In this document: piece after piece, positions 56,401 through 64,000 of the stretch | Position numbering within the stretch: position 1 is the stretch's first letter | Layout: every line of letters begins with the position of its first letter | Assembly (NCBI GenBank): GCA_934154805.1 | Contig: CAKPGM010000002.1 | Span: forward strand, 62,001 to 126,000 | Direction of reading: 5' to 3' | DNA: 64,000 nt | Origin: an uncultured Clostridia bacterium | GTDB lineage: Bacteria; Bacillota; Clostridia; TANB77; CAG-508 | Program-made: the position numbers and the translations under genes | Notes under the pieces: model-generated | The model's database searches: none | The model's input: only the letters and a program-made list of their open reading frames with translations | What the model was told of the DNA's origin: nothing

Positions 56401-57004
56401 AGAAACCACAAAGGATACGAAGAAAGGAATAATAAAGAAATACGTTAAGCTAAGAACTTTAATTATTATAGTAGTACTACTAGCTTTTAATTCATATGCG
56501 TGGTTTGTATTTGCAACAAAGGTATCAACAGGATTAACAGCACATGTAACATCTTGGGAAGTAACCTTTGTTGTAGGTGAAGATGAAAGTACGACAGAAA
56601 TTGTCCTAGACGTAGGTAAACTGTATCCGGGAATGGAAACTTATACAAAAGAGATAAAAGCTCAAAACAAAGGAGAATCAAAAGCAAAATTATCATATAT
56701 ATATGATTCTCTTACAGTACTTGGACAGAAATATTCTGTAGGAGATGGTTACACGCAAGAAGAATTGAATAATATAATAGAAAATAATTTCCCTTTTAAA
56801 ATAAAAGTTGCAATAAACAATGATAATCTAGAAAGCCAAGATGGATATGGATTATTTATAATTACAATAGAATGGCCATATGAATCTGGAGATGATGAAC
56901 TAGATACATTTTGGGGGCAACAAGCGTATTCGTATTATGAGGCGAATCCGGATGAGGCTGGATTAAAATTACATTTAACTTTAATAGCTCAACAGCAAGT
57001 ATAA
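56390..57004 (+). CDS. TasA-like secreted protein
   Basis: 204 residues, GTG start at 56390 within the end of the peptidase gene, after GGGGAAAAAA. Signal anchor at about 20-36 ends NSYAWFVFATKVS, the SAYAWF-type motif of SipW substrates. The mature part begins TGLTAHVTSWEVTF, with the GKLYPGMETYTKEIKAQNKG strand pattern of camelysin/TasA. Last gene of the operon, followed by a strong hairpin. Confidence 0.78.
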   Translation: MKSKETTKDTKKGIIKKYVKLRTLIIIVVLLAFNSYAWFVFATKVSTGLTAHVTSWEVTFVVGEDESTTEIVLDVGKLYPGMETYTKEIKAQNKGESKAKLSYIYDSLTVLGQKYSVGDGYTQEELNNIIENNFPFKIKVAINNDNLESQDGYGLFIITIEWPYESGDDELDTFWGQQAYSYYEANPDEAGLKLHLTLIAQQQV

Positions 57005-57011
57005 AAATAAA

Positions 57012-57035
57012 ACTGCTAGAAGAAATTCTAGCAGT
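57012..57035. terminator. Bidirectional hairpin between convergent genes
   Basis: ACTGCTAGAA-GAAA-TTCTAGCAGT, perfect 10-bp stem with a GNRA-type loop; moderately T-rich flanks. Confidence 0.75.
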
Positions 57036-57046
57036 ATAATTATGCT

Positions 57047-57650
57047 TTATTGTGTTATTTGAGTAAATGCAACAGTTACCTTTAAAATAGCAGAACTATT
57101 AGTTTGTAAAGTAGAAGCGGTATCACCTAAATTATCCATAGAAGATGTATTGGGATCATCGTTCCACATAACATAAACTCTAATATTCTGACTCTTTGGC
57201 CCGGTCGGTCGATAAAGGAATAGTGTTTGTGATTGCGCCTTCATAATCTGTAAAGGAAATTTTGTCACCACCATCAATCGAATATCCAGTAGCAACGATA
57301 TCTTTTACGGCACTATTTTCGGATGCTGTGACTGAAACATCGTATTTAAAAGAAACATCAACATCGGTCCAGTCGAAATCTAAATCAAAATACCCTTCAG
57401 CTGTAGGTGCAATTATATTACTTGCAATATGTTCAGTTCCAGGAAAGATAGGTGTTATGCTTGCTGAAATATCAGAATTTGTTTTAATAGAAGAATTGTT
57501 GACAGTTATGTTCCACCTAGATATCGGAATGTTGGCATTACCAAATGCTGAACTTAGGTATTTTGCGTATACTTGATTTATTAAAAATATTAATAAAATC
57601 AAACAAATACAAGCTAGTAAAATTAAAATAAACTTTTTAAATATTTTCAT
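57047..57650 (-). pseudogene. TasA-like gene frameshifted by a 4-bp tandem duplication
   Basis: Starts at 57650 with a signal anchor (KKFILILLACICLILLIFLIN) and the TasA-type pattern WNITVNNSSIKTNSD, ITPIFPGTEHIASNI, WTDVDVSFKYDVSV. The frame ends at 57180 with TDRAKESEY. The natural continuation GPKSQNIRVYVMWNDDP is in another frame down to 57047. At 57203-57210 the minus strand reads GACCGACC; removing one GACC gives PLSTGPKSQN in one frame and a protein of about 199 residues. Either a recent pseudogene or a phase-variable switch. Divergent from 57772. Confidence 0.82.
57203..57210. repeat. 4-bp tandem duplication causing the frameshift
   Basis: GGTCGGTC on the plus strand (GACCGACC on the coding strand). 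Two copies of a 4-bp unit in a TasA-like gene; one copy restores the reading frame. Confidence 0.85.
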
Positions 57651-57771
57651 ATATAACCTCGTTTCTATCTTGAAATATTATAAAAAAATATATTATAATA
57701 TTTATATATGAATTTTAACATAATATAAAACTTAAATCAATGATATTTACATAAAAAACAGGAGAGATAAA

Positions 57772-58536
57772 ATGGCAAATGATAAAGAAAAAGAGATAAA
57801 TAAAATAGTTGAAAAGAATAAAATAGCTACAATTGCCGATAAAGGTAAAATAGAGCTAGGATCTGAGAAACTAAAAAGAAGAGAAAAAAACATAAGGATA
57901 ATAAAATTAGGATTATTAATTATAGCGTTATTTCTAATTATAATATATTTCTTATTAAGATTATTTTATGAAGGTGGAGCATTTACTGTTGCTTTGGATG
58001 AAAACTTGGCAAGAAAAAAAGGACTTGTAATGTATGAGAGACTGGAAGAAAAAGACGAAAGGAAAATATTAAAAGTAGATGAGCTAGAATTTGTAGACAA
58101 TATATCTATAAATTGGCTACCAGATAATCTTGATACTCAGGGGGAAGGAACTCATAATGGAGACAACTATATTGCATATACATTCTACTTGGAGAACAAA
58201 GGTGCAGAAATAATTAACTATTGGTATACAATAAAAGTTGATGACGTTGTAAAAAATGTGGACAAGGCAATAAGAGTTATGCTATTTAGAAATGGAGAAA
58301 GAGAAGTATATGCAAGACCTAATGAAACTACAGGAGAAGCAGAATCAGGAACAACAGCTTTTAAATCAGTTGATTGTGTTGTCGAAAAAAGAAGAGAAAC
58401 ATTTAATCCAGGAGATATAGATAGGTTTACTGTAGTAATTTGGATCGAAGGGGATGATCCTGATTGTGTTGACGCGCTAATAGGTGGAATGATGAAAATG
58501 CATATGGATATAACAGAAGAACATATAAAACAATAG
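57772..58536 (+). CDS. Exported protein of the TasA-like locus
   Basis: 254 residues. Unusually long cytoplasmic N-terminus (about 40 residues, charged) before the membrane segment at about 44-64, so a type II anchor and not a cleavable signal. The C-terminal domain has IINYWYTIKVDDVV and FTVVIWIEGDDPDCVDALIGG; the WxEGxDxDC motif recurs in the next gene (MWVEGQDVDCENG), so the two are related. Possibly the anchor or base subunit of the fibre. GGAGAG precedes the ATG. Confidence 0.72.
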   Translation: MANDKEKEINKIVEKNKIATIADKGKIELGSEKLKRREKNIRIIKLGLLIIALFLIIIYFLLRLFYEGGAFTVALDENLARKKGLVMYERLEEKDERKILKVDELEFVDNISINWLPDNLDTQGEGTHNGDNYIAYTFYLENKGAEIINYWYTIKVDDVVKNVDKAIRVMLFRNGEREVYARPNETTGEAESGTTAFKSVDCVVEKRRETFNPGDIDRFTVVIWIEGDDPDCVDALIGGMMKMHMDITEEHIKQ

Positions 58537-58550
58537 TTCAAAAATAAACA

Positions 58551-58597
58551 AAATATTACAAAATATTACAAAAATTACATTTGTTTTACAAATGTAA
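58551..58597 (+). repeat. Tandem AAATATTACA repeat and palindrome upstream of the major surface gene
   Basis: AAATATTACA occurs twice in tandem (58551-58570), followed by the palindrome TTACATTTG-TTTTA-CAAATGTAA (58575-58597). The palindrome ends about nine bases before the -35 box, so it could be a terminator or an operator. Confidence 0.55.
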
Positions 58598-58605
58598 GAC
58601 ATATA

Positions 58606-58634
58606 TTGACTTGCAATAGAGAGTGTGGTATCTT
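58606..58634 (+). promoter_or_regulatory. Promoter of the major surface-protein gene
   Basis: TTGACT (58606-58611), 17-base spacer, TATCTT (58629-58634); the untranslated leader would be about 40 bases. Confidence 0.5.
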
Positions 58635-58675
58635 TATATTATACGAATGGTATACGAGAAAGAGAGGAAATATAT

Positions 58676-59641
58676 ATGAGTAAAAAAAGCAAAAGAAAAA
58701 CCAGTTTAAAATCAGCAATACTATTGCTACTATTAATGGCAATACTATTAGTGACATCATCTTATGCGTGGTTCACAGCAAACCAAACAGTAACAATTAG
58801 TTCGTTACAAGTAAATGTTAAGGCATCAAATGGTCTACAAATATCGACAGATGGTAAGACATGGAAGTCAATAATAACACAAGAAGATATAAAAGCAGGA
58901 TATGCAGGACATACTAATAATATACCAACTGAAATGGCACCAGTTTCTACAACTGGAACTGTAACAGATGGAAAACTAGATATGTACTATGGTTCAGTTG
59001 TAACGAATACTGCCGGTGATTTCATATTAACAGCTGAAAAAGATGCAGACGATAAAGGACATTACATTGTATTTGATGTATTCCTAAAAGTAGATGCAGC
59101 AACAGATGTATATATGACAGAAGAATCAAAAGTTGAATATGCAGGAGCTAATACTCAAGGTCTAGAAAATGCCGCACGTGTTGGATTTATAATTGAAGGA
59201 AATACTGCAGCAACTTCTGGAATTAACACAATAACAGGACTATCATTAGCTACTGGTACAGCAAAGATCTGGGAACCAAACTATGATACACACTCAGCTT
59301 TAGCTATAACAAATGCTAAAACAAATTATGACTTAACAATAACAAGCCCAAATGCAGAAGCTCTAACATATTATGGAGTTAAAGCTCCTATAGTAGCAGG
59401 TGATAACATACCAATAAAACAAGTTGGAACACCATCAGTTGATTATTTCTCAGCTGTAACTCCTGCAATTAAAACAGTAAATGGTTCAACATTAAGACCA
59501 AAATTCGAAAACTTAGCAGCAGGTATAACAAAAGTAAGAATATATATGTGGGTTGAAGGACAAGATGTTGACTGCGAAAACGGTGCATCTGGAACTGATA
59601 TTAAATACACAGTACAATTCTCAACAAAAGAAACAGCTTAA
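58676..59641 (+). CDS. Secreted SAYAWF-type surface protein (likely major subunit)
   Basis: 321 residues from the ATG at 58676, which has GAGAGGAAA just upstream; an upstream frame extension has no ribosome site. Basic N-terminus, signal helix at about 13-27, cleavage region TSSYAWFTANQTVTISSLQV. Mature part is Ala/Thr/Gly-rich and ends KVRIYMWVEGQDVDCENG ... YTVQFSTKE. Own promoter and terminator, and less biased codon use, suggest high expression. Related to the 57772 product by the WxEGxDxDC motif; probably the principal fibre or sheath subunit. Confidence 0.78.
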   Translation: MSKKSKRKTSLKSAILLLLLMAILLVTSSYAWFTANQTVTISSLQVNVKASNGLQISTDGKTWKSIITQEDIKAGYAGHTNNIPTEMAPVSTTGTVTDGKLDMYYGSVVTNTAGDFILTAEKDADDKGHYIVFDVFLKVDAATDVYMTEESKVEYAGANTQGLENAARVGFIIEGNTAATSGINTITGLSLATGTAKIWEPNYDTHSALAITNAKTNYDLTITSPNAEALTYYGVKAPIVAGDNIPIKQVGTPSVDYFSAVTPAIKTVNGSTLRPKFENLAAGITKVRIYMWVEGQDVDCENGASGTDIKYTVQFSTKETA

Positions 59642-59650
59642 TAAAAACAT

Positions 59651-59679
59651 AAAAAGGGTATCGAAAGATACTCTTTTTT
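59651..59679 (+). terminator. Terminator after the surface-protein gene
   Basis: AAAAAGGGTATC-GAAA-GATACTCTTTTT (12 bp, one G-U) with TTTTTT. Confidence 0.88.
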
Positions 59680-59748
59680 GATGCGCAAAAGCTGTAAAAT
59701 AAGTAATAAAATTAAAAATGTAACACAAATGTAATAATTCACAAAAAA

Positions 59749-59755
59749 TGTCGAA
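59749..59755 (+). promoter_or_regulatory. Possible Spo0A box upstream of veg
   Basis: TGTCGAA about 50 bases before the veg -35 box. A single short match. Confidence 0.3.
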
Positions 59756-59805
59756 AAAGGCTGTAAAATAGCACATTACGGCGATTACTGCTACTGCAAG
59801 ACTCT

Positions 59806-59834
59806 TTGACTTTAAGACTAAAAAATGATATAAT
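59806..59834 (+). promoter_or_regulatory. Promoter of veg
   Basis: TTGACT (59806-59811), 17-base spacer, TATAAT (59829-59834). In Bacillus the veg promoter is one of the strongest sigma-A promoters. Confidence 0.75.
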
Positions 59835-59864
59835 AAGCACATCTTAAAGGAGTGGTGATACAGT

Positions 59865-60170
59865 ATGATTTATCCAACAGATATTACAAATCTAAAGACA
59901 GATATTGGAGAAAAAATTGGACAAAAGATAATTATTAAAGGTTCTTTAGGAAGAAATAGACCATTTGAAAAAGAAGCAACAATACAAAAAGCATATCCAA
60001 GTATTTTCGTGGTTAAATATGATGAAAACCAAAGAAATGTAACATATAGTTACACAGATATACTAACAAGAACTGTAGAACTTCAAGTTTTCAATGGGGA
60101 AGAATATAGTTCAATAATTCCATCAGAAGAAGAAATCAAAAAAAGAAAAAGAGAATTCACATTAAGTTAA
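59865..60170 (+). CDS. veg: Veg protein
   Basis: 101 residues. The N-terminal IYPTDITNLKTDIGEKIGQKI, the GRNRPFEKEATIQKAYPSIFVV block and the TYSYTDILTRTVEL strand are conserved across Firmicute Veg proteins. In Bacillus subtilis Veg stimulates biofilm gene expression, including the tapA-sipW-tasA operon, through SinR. Here it sits right after a TasA-like/SipW region. GGAGTGGTGAT precedes the ATG. Confidence 0.93.
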   Translation: MIYPTDITNLKTDIGEKIGQKIIIKGSLGRNRPFEKEATIQKAYPSIFVVKYDENQRNVTYSYTDILTRTVELQVFNGEEYSSIIPSEEEIKKRKREFTLS

Positions 60171-60174
60171 AAAT

Positions 60175-60202
60175 AAAAAATTCCTATTTTAGGAATTTTT
60201 TT
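60175..60202 (+). terminator. Terminator after veg
   Basis: AAAATTCCTA / TAGGAATTTT with a TTT loop, then TTTT. Confidence 0.85.
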
Positions 60203-60251
60203 TGTGCCTTGTAATATATATTAAATATGAATAATACGAGGAGGTATAAAT

Positions 60252-61775
60252 ATGTCTATAAAATTATCAAAAAATAATTTATGCATAAATCAAATAATTG
60301 GACAAAAGACTGAAAAAATTGTAATAGAAGGAGATGAAATTGTACCAGATGTAAAGCCGGATATTCTAAATGTAGTATCTGCGAATGGAAATGTCTGCAT
60401 ATATAAAAAAGATGTGCAAGATGGAAGAGTAAAGTTAGATGGAAGTGTAAATGTATATGTTATATATATTGCTGATGATGAAAAAGCACAAATGAGAGCG
60501 TTAAATGCTTGTATAGACTTTTCTAAAACAATAGATATGAAAGAAGTAAAAGCTGGAATGCAGGTAGAATGTAGGACAGAGTTACTGAATATAGAATGTA
60601 AAATTTTAAATGGTAGAAAAATAAATCTAAGAGCGAATACACAAGTAACTTTAACTGCATATTCAAGAGGCAACATTGACTACATAAATAAAATAGACAA
60701 TGCAAATGACTTACAATTATTAAATGAGAATATTACCATAAATTCATTATTAGGAAGTGGCACGACTAAGGTATATGCAAAAGATACAGTATCAATAGAA
60801 AGTACAGATAACTTGTCAGAAATAATGAATGTTACAATGACAATTGCAAACAGAGAAAATAAGATTAGCTATAATAAAGTATTAACAAAGGCGGATGCAG
60901 TATTTAAAATAACATATCTAACAGATGACAACAGAGTAAATACTGCCAATGCAACAATTCCGATAATGGGATTTATAGATATGCAAGATGTAAATGAAGA
61001 TAATATTTGTGATGTTTCTTATGAACTAAGAAATATACTAATAAAACCGAATAATGTAGAAGAACATTCAATGCATGTAGAGGCAGAACTTGAAATTCTA
61101 TGTTTTGTTTATAAAAAACAAGAAGTAAATATGATACAAGATTTATATAGCAAAACAATGGAATTACAATATACACAAAAGAATGTCAAAGTAATAAGAA
61201 ATAAAGAGGAAATTTCTGAAACATTTAATTTCAGAAAACAGGAAAAAATAGATGAAATAAGACAAAATAAATTATTTGATGTATCAGCAAGAACATCAAT
61301 AATAAGTACTCAAATAGAAGATGGAAAAATAATATATCAAGGAGAAATAAACTTAACCTTTATGTATCAAGAATCAACATCTTCAAGAATAGGAGTAAAA
61401 AGTTTAGTAGAGCCTTTTGAATATACTGTTACATCTCAAAATATAACAACAAAAACGAAAATAGATACAAATATCGAAATATTAAAACAAGATTTTATAG
61501 TAACAGCAGATAGCAATGTAGAAGTAAAAATAGATTTAAACTTTAGATTAAATCTATCAAAAGAAAGAGAATTGAGATTGATTGACAGTATAGACGAATC
61601 GAAAGAAAGTAACAGAGAAACGTTTAGCATAGTAATATATTACACTAAAGAAGGGGATACATTGTGGAATATTGCTAAAAAATTCGGAAGCACAGTGGAT
61701 GAAATAGTAAGGGTAAATAACATAGAAAATCCAGATGTAATTATGCCAGGAGAGCAATTATTTATACCAAGATAA
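60252..61775 (+). CDS. sipL: SipL-like spore-coat morphogenetic protein (DUF3794-LysM)
   Basis: 507 residues, the length of SipL of Clostridioides difficile, which binds SpoIVA and is needed to place the coat. DUF3794-type repeats span about 1-440: first EIVPDVKPDILNVVSANG (about 27), then related blocks with ISYNKVLTKADAVFKITYL and FDVSARTSIISTQIEDGKII. C-terminal LysM domain (about 462-506) YYTKEGDTLWNIAKKFGST then IMPGEQLFIPR. Clostridia use SipL where Bacillus uses SafA-type proteins. Preceded by GAGGAGG. Confidence 0.88.
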   Translation: MSIKLSKNNLCINQIIGQKTEKIVIEGDEIVPDVKPDILNVVSANGNVCIYKKDVQDGRVKLDGSVNVYVIYIADDEKAQMRALNACIDFSKTIDMKEVKAGMQVECRTELLNIECKILNGRKINLRANTQVTLTAYSRGNIDYINKIDNANDLQLLNENITINSLLGSGTTKVYAKDTVSIESTDNLSEIMNVTMTIANRENKISYNKVLTKADAVFKITYLTDDNRVNTANATIPIMGFIDMQDVNEDNICDVSYELRNILIKPNNVEEHSMHVEAELEILCFVYKKQEVNMIQDLYSKTMELQYTQKNVKVIRNKEEISETFNFRKQEKIDEIRQNKLFDVSARTSIISTQIEDGKIIYQGEINLTFMYQESTSSRIGVKSLVEPFEYTVTSQNITTKTKIDTNIEILKQDFIVTADSNVEVKIDLNFRLNLSKERELRLIDSIDESKESNRETFSIVIYYTKEGDTLWNIAKKFGSTVDEIVRVNNIENPDVIMPGEQLFIPR

Positions 61776-61842
61776 GGGATGATTTAATCATCCCTTTAAT
61801 TAAAATATATAATTCAATTTGCAAAGGAAGGATTCTAGCAAA

Positions 61843-62553
61843 ATGAGAGAAGATAAAATATATTCAAGAACTAGATTTTGCATTACAGGAAAAGCAACTA
61901 AGTTTAATAAAAATAAAGCTAGTATTTTTTTTAGTTCTGTTTTTGTAATAATAATAGCAGTATTTACTTTCTATATTATACGAAGTGCGATAAATCCTAT
62001 AATAGATGAATTGTGTATAGATAAAGCAAAAAACATAGCAACTAAAATCTCAAATGAAGAAGCAACAGTTGTTATGGATAAATATTGTTATGATGACTTG
62101 ATTACAATAATTAGAGATAACGATGGGAATATAAAAATATTAAAAACAAACACGAAGAATATAAATCAAATAATGTCAGATATACCTGTAAATATGTTAG
62201 ATAAATTCAAGCAATCTGAAAATGCTAATATATCACTGTACTTAGGAAGCTTATTAGGGACTAAGATTTTTTCGGCAACGGGACCAAAAATAAATATAAA
62301 AATTGCAAATGTGGGGAATGTAGACACAAAGTTAAAATCAGAATTTACATCTCAAGGAATAAATCAAACGCTACATAGAATATATTTGGAGCTTAACTGC
62401 GAAGTTACAATACTTACTCCATATGATACAATAAAACAGAAAATTGATAATCAAGTTTTGATAGCAGAATCGGTAATAGTGGGGGATGTACCATATTCAT
62501 ATTACAATATGAATGGGAATGGAGAAACAACAATAATACCAGGAGTAGAATAA
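61843..62553 (+). CDS. yunB: Sporulation protein YunB
   Basis: 236 residues from the ATG at 61843, about ten bases after AAAGGAAGGAT; the frame extends upstream only to a TTG before that site. Membrane segment at about 28-50. The sequence NPIIDELCIDKAKNIATKISNEE, the lumenal NANISLYLGSLLGTKIFSATGP and LHRIYLELNCEVTILTPY are typical of YunB. In Bacillus it is sigma-E dependent and works in the mother cell or coat, with no precise role known. Confidence 0.92.
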   Translation: MREDKIYSRTRFCITGKATKFNKNKASIFFSSVFVIIIAVFTFYIIRSAINPIIDELCIDKAKNIATKISNEEATVVMDKYCYDDLITIIRDNDGNIKILKTNTKNINQIMSDIPVNMLDKFKQSENANISLYLGSLLGTKIFSATGPKINIKIANVGNVDTKLKSEFTSQGINQTLHRIYLELNCEVTILTPYDTIKQKIDNQVLIAESVIVGDVPYSYYNMNGNGETTIIPGVE

Positions 62554-62560
62554 AAATAAG

Positions 62561-62589
62561 AAAACTTGGAAGTTTGACTTCCAAGTTTT
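62561..62589. terminator. Bidirectional terminator between yunB and rpsI
   Basis: AAAACTTGGAAGT-TTG-ACTTCCAAGTTTT, perfect 13-bp stem. On the minus strand it terminates rplM-rpsI. Confidence 0.9.
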
Positions 62590-62602
62590 GTATATATAAA
62601 TA

Positions 62603-63010
62603 TTATCTCTTTGAGAATTGTGGAGCTTTTCTAGCTTTTTTAAGACCATATTTCTTTCTTTCCTTTTTACGAGGATCTCTTGTTAAGAATCCGTTTGATT
62701 TTAAAACAGGTCTATATTCTAAATTAGCAGCATTTAAAGCTCTTGCTATACCGTGACGAACTGCACCAGCTTGACCAGAGAATCCGCCTCCTTTAACTGT
62801 TGCTATAACATCAAATTTATCTAATGTATTTGTAGCTGTTAAAGGTTGTTTTACTATAACTCTAAGTGTTTCTTCTCCGAAATATTCTTCTAATTTTTGA
62901 CCATTAACTGTAATATTTCCTTTTCCACTCATTAATCTAACTCTAGCAATTGAACTTTTTCTTCTTCCTGTACCATTAAATACTACTTGTTCCTTTTTTG
63001 TTCTAGGCAT
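62603..63010 (-). CDS. rpsI: 30S ribosomal protein S9
   Basis: 135 residues. [19 protein letters not shown] near the N-terminus, then [21 protein letters not shown] (about 74) and the basic tail [17 protein letters not shown] ending in Lys-Arg, which reaches the P-site tRNA in the ribosome. Follows rplM by 18 bases, the standard pairing. GGAGGGAAATAAG precedes the start on the minus strand. Confidence 0.98.
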   Translation of the reverse strand: MPRTKKEQVVFNGTGRRKSSIARVRLMSGKGNITVNGQKLEEYFGEETLRVIVKQPLTATNTLDKFDVIATVKGGGFSGQAGAVRHGIARALNAANLEYRPVLKSNGFLTRDPRKKERKKYGLKKARKAPQFSKR

Positions 63011-63028
63011 TTCTTATTTCCCTCCTAA

Positions 63029-63463
63029 TTAAAAATTCCATACTTCTGGTTTTTGAGCCATATTTTCATGCTCGCTACCTGCGTATACTCTTAACTTTTT
63101 AGCCATTTGTCTTCCTAAGCTATTATGAGGAAGCATACCTGTTACAGCTAAAGTCATCATTTTTTCTGGTTTATTTGCTAACATATCCTTAGCTTGGATT
63201 TCTTTCATTCCTCCGATATATGAAGAATGATGTCTATAAATTTTTTGTGTTGCTTTGTGTCCTGTTAAAACTACATCTGCACAATTTATGATAATAACGT
63301 GATCACCAACATCCATATTAGGAGTATAAGTAGGTTTGTGTTTTCCTCTTAAAAGTTTAGCAGCTTCTGCAGCAACTCTTCCTAAAGGCTTATTAGCGGC
63401 ATCAATTATATACCATTTTCTGCTTATTTCATCTTTTTTAATACTATAAGTTGTATTATTCAT
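63029..63463 (-). CDS. rplM: 50S ribosomal protein L13
   Basis: 144 residues. [21 protein letters not shown] near the N-terminus, [21 protein letters not shown] (about 52) and [21 protein letters not shown] (about 108) are all diagnostic. First gene of the rplM-rpsI unit; the leader upstream may hold an autoregulatory element. Confidence 0.98.
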   Translation of the reverse strand: MNNTTYSIKKDEISRKWYIIDAANKPLGRVAAEAAKLLRGKHKPTYTPNMDVGDHVIIINCADVVLTGHKATQKIYRHHSSYIGGMKEIQAKDMLANKPEKMMTLAVTGMLPHNSLGRQMAKKLRVYAGSEHENMAQKPEVWNF

Positions 63464-63569
63464 GGTAAAAAATACCCTCCATTCAAATTTAATTTCTATA
63501 TATATGAAATCATATAATAAAACTACCGGGGAGAAGTTTTACATATGTCATATTCAATAACGCTATAAT
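63464..63569 (-). promoter_or_regulatory. Leader of rplM-rpsI, possible L13 leader element
   Basis: About 100 bases of untranslated leader on the minus strand. It contains AAAACT...AGTTTT arms around a GGGGAG-type core (63527-63548 region) near CCCCGG, a plausible structured element. Firmicutes often carry an L13 autoregulatory leader here. Not confirmed by alignment. Confidence 0.35.
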
Positions 63570-63598
63570 ATTGTATTACATAATTGGCTAAAAGTCAA
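63570..63598 (-). promoter_or_regulatory. Promoter of rplM-rpsI
   Basis: On the minus strand TTGACT (63598-63593), 17-base spacer, TACAAT (63575-63570). Confidence 0.75.
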
Positions 63599-63667
63599 GG
63601 GAAAATTGAAAAAATGTAGGTACAAAAAGCAAAACTGAAAAATAATATAAAATATCGAGGAAAAATA

Positions 63668-63709
63668 TTGTCATATTTTGACAAATATGATAGAATTCAA
63701 ATATATAAT
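63668..63709 (+). promoter_or_regulatory. Promoter with overlapping palindrome
   Basis: TTGACA (63678-63683) and TATATA/TATAAT (63702-63709). The palindrome TTGTCA-TATTT-TGACAA (63668-63684) overlaps the -35 box, an operator-like placement. Confidence 0.5.
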
Positions 63710-63729
63710 AAAGAAAGGAAAGTAAAAGA

Positions 63730-63996
63730 ATGGATGCAAAAACAACAGGAATTGTTGCTTATTTAACTTGGATAGGATTTCTTGTAGCTCTTTTAGCTGG
63801 AGATAAAGAAGGAGCTAAATTCCACATTAATCAAGCATTAGTAGTACTTTTATTCTCACTATTATCAGTTGTTCCTCTTATAGGATGGATATGGTCAATA
63901 TTTATGGTAGTATGCTGGTTTATAGGATTTATAGCAGCTATCAATGGAGAAGAAAAAGAAATTCCACTATTAGGAAAAATAAAAATAATAAAATAA
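63730..63996 (+). CDS. Small DUF4870/Tic20-like membrane protein
   Basis: 88 residues with three hydrophobic helices (about 7-25, 35-55 and 57-73). DAKTTGIVAYLTWIGFLVALL, the charged GDKEGAKFHINQALVVLL and the C-terminal INGEEKEIPLLGKIKI are typical of DUF4870-type proteins, distantly like Tic20. Function unknown. AAAGGAAAG precedes the ATG, and the promoter overlaps a palindrome, so expression may be controlled. Confidence 0.8.
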   Translation: MDAKTTGIVAYLTWIGFLVALLAGDKEGAKFHINQALVVLLFSLLSVVPLIGWIWSIFMVVCWFIGFIAAINGEEKEIPLLGKIKIIK

Positions 63997-64000
63997 GCAA

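Noticed and set aside
57262..57576. Plus-strand frame of 104 codons
   Set aside because: Antisense to the frameshifted TasA-like gene, which shows signal anchor and family pattern.
62574..62756. Plus-strand 60-codon frame
   Set aside because: Antisense to rpsI and overlaps the bidirectional terminator.
1..64000. tRNA/rRNA genes, prophage or transposase
   Set aside because: No cloverleaf, rRNA segment, integrase, transposase or phage structural gene was recognised when reading both strands.

Overview
The window looks like the chromosome of a low-G+C, endospore-forming Firmicute of the class Clostridia, probably an uncultured gut-type lineage. The DNA is very A+T rich, ribosome binding sites are strong (AGGAGG type), and consensus sigma-A promoters with 17-bp spacers are common. 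Sporulation genes are scattered along it: spoIIP (cut by the left edge), spo0A, spoIIID, yabG, veg, a sipL-like gene and yunB. The ksgA ... yabG ... veg arrangement is a loosened form of the order known from Bacillus. No rRNA, tRNA, CRISPR array, insertion sequence or prophage was recognised.

Layout. 1-6.5 kb: spoIIP, pgi, an atypically G+C-rich orphan, a CDF metal transporter, pyrophosphatase, a TPR membrane protein and uppP. 6.5-15.7 kb: a complete Gram-positive type IV pilus operon (PilM-PilN fusion, PilO, a small anchored protein, pilin, prepilin peptidase, two pilin-like proteins, PilB, PilT, PilC). 15.7-25 kb: ROK kinase, rsmA, class D-like sortase, metG, an SSB-like protein, a second atypically G+C-rich gene (HIT hydrolase), a phosphodiesterase and trmB. 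25-33.3 kb: a deaminase, a two-component system with a WG-repeat protein, and three housekeeping enzymes. 33.3-36 kb: spo0A, a probable type I toxin-antitoxin locus, spoIIID and yabG. 36-59.6 kb: a surface-structure region with a 2957-residue repeat-rich protein, five signal-peptidase-like S26 proteins, several TasA/camelysin-like secreted proteins and a set of cytoplasmic-side genes (degenerate EAL-like protein, membrane-anchored McrB-like AAA+ ATPase, DUF2357 protein). 59.8-64 kb: veg, the sipL-like gene, yunB, rpsI, rplM and a small membrane protein.

How the parts fit. The pilus operon supplies an envelope-spanning machine. The 46-60 kb region looks like a second, dedicated export and assembly system: SipW-type peptidases interleaved with candidate substrates carrying N-terminal signal anchors, one peptidase that has lost both catalytic residues, and an AAA+/DUF2357 pair of a kind usually discussed as restriction-like but here embedded in a surface operon. 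One TasA-like gene on the opposite strand is broken by a 4-bp tandem duplication. The intergenic gap between spo0A and spoIIID holds a 40-residue hydrophobic peptide gene with a sequestered ribosome binding site, a convergent consensus antisense promoter and repeats shared by both transcript starts.

All calls are from reading the sequence and from general family knowledge; no database search was run. G+C statements are estimates by eye.
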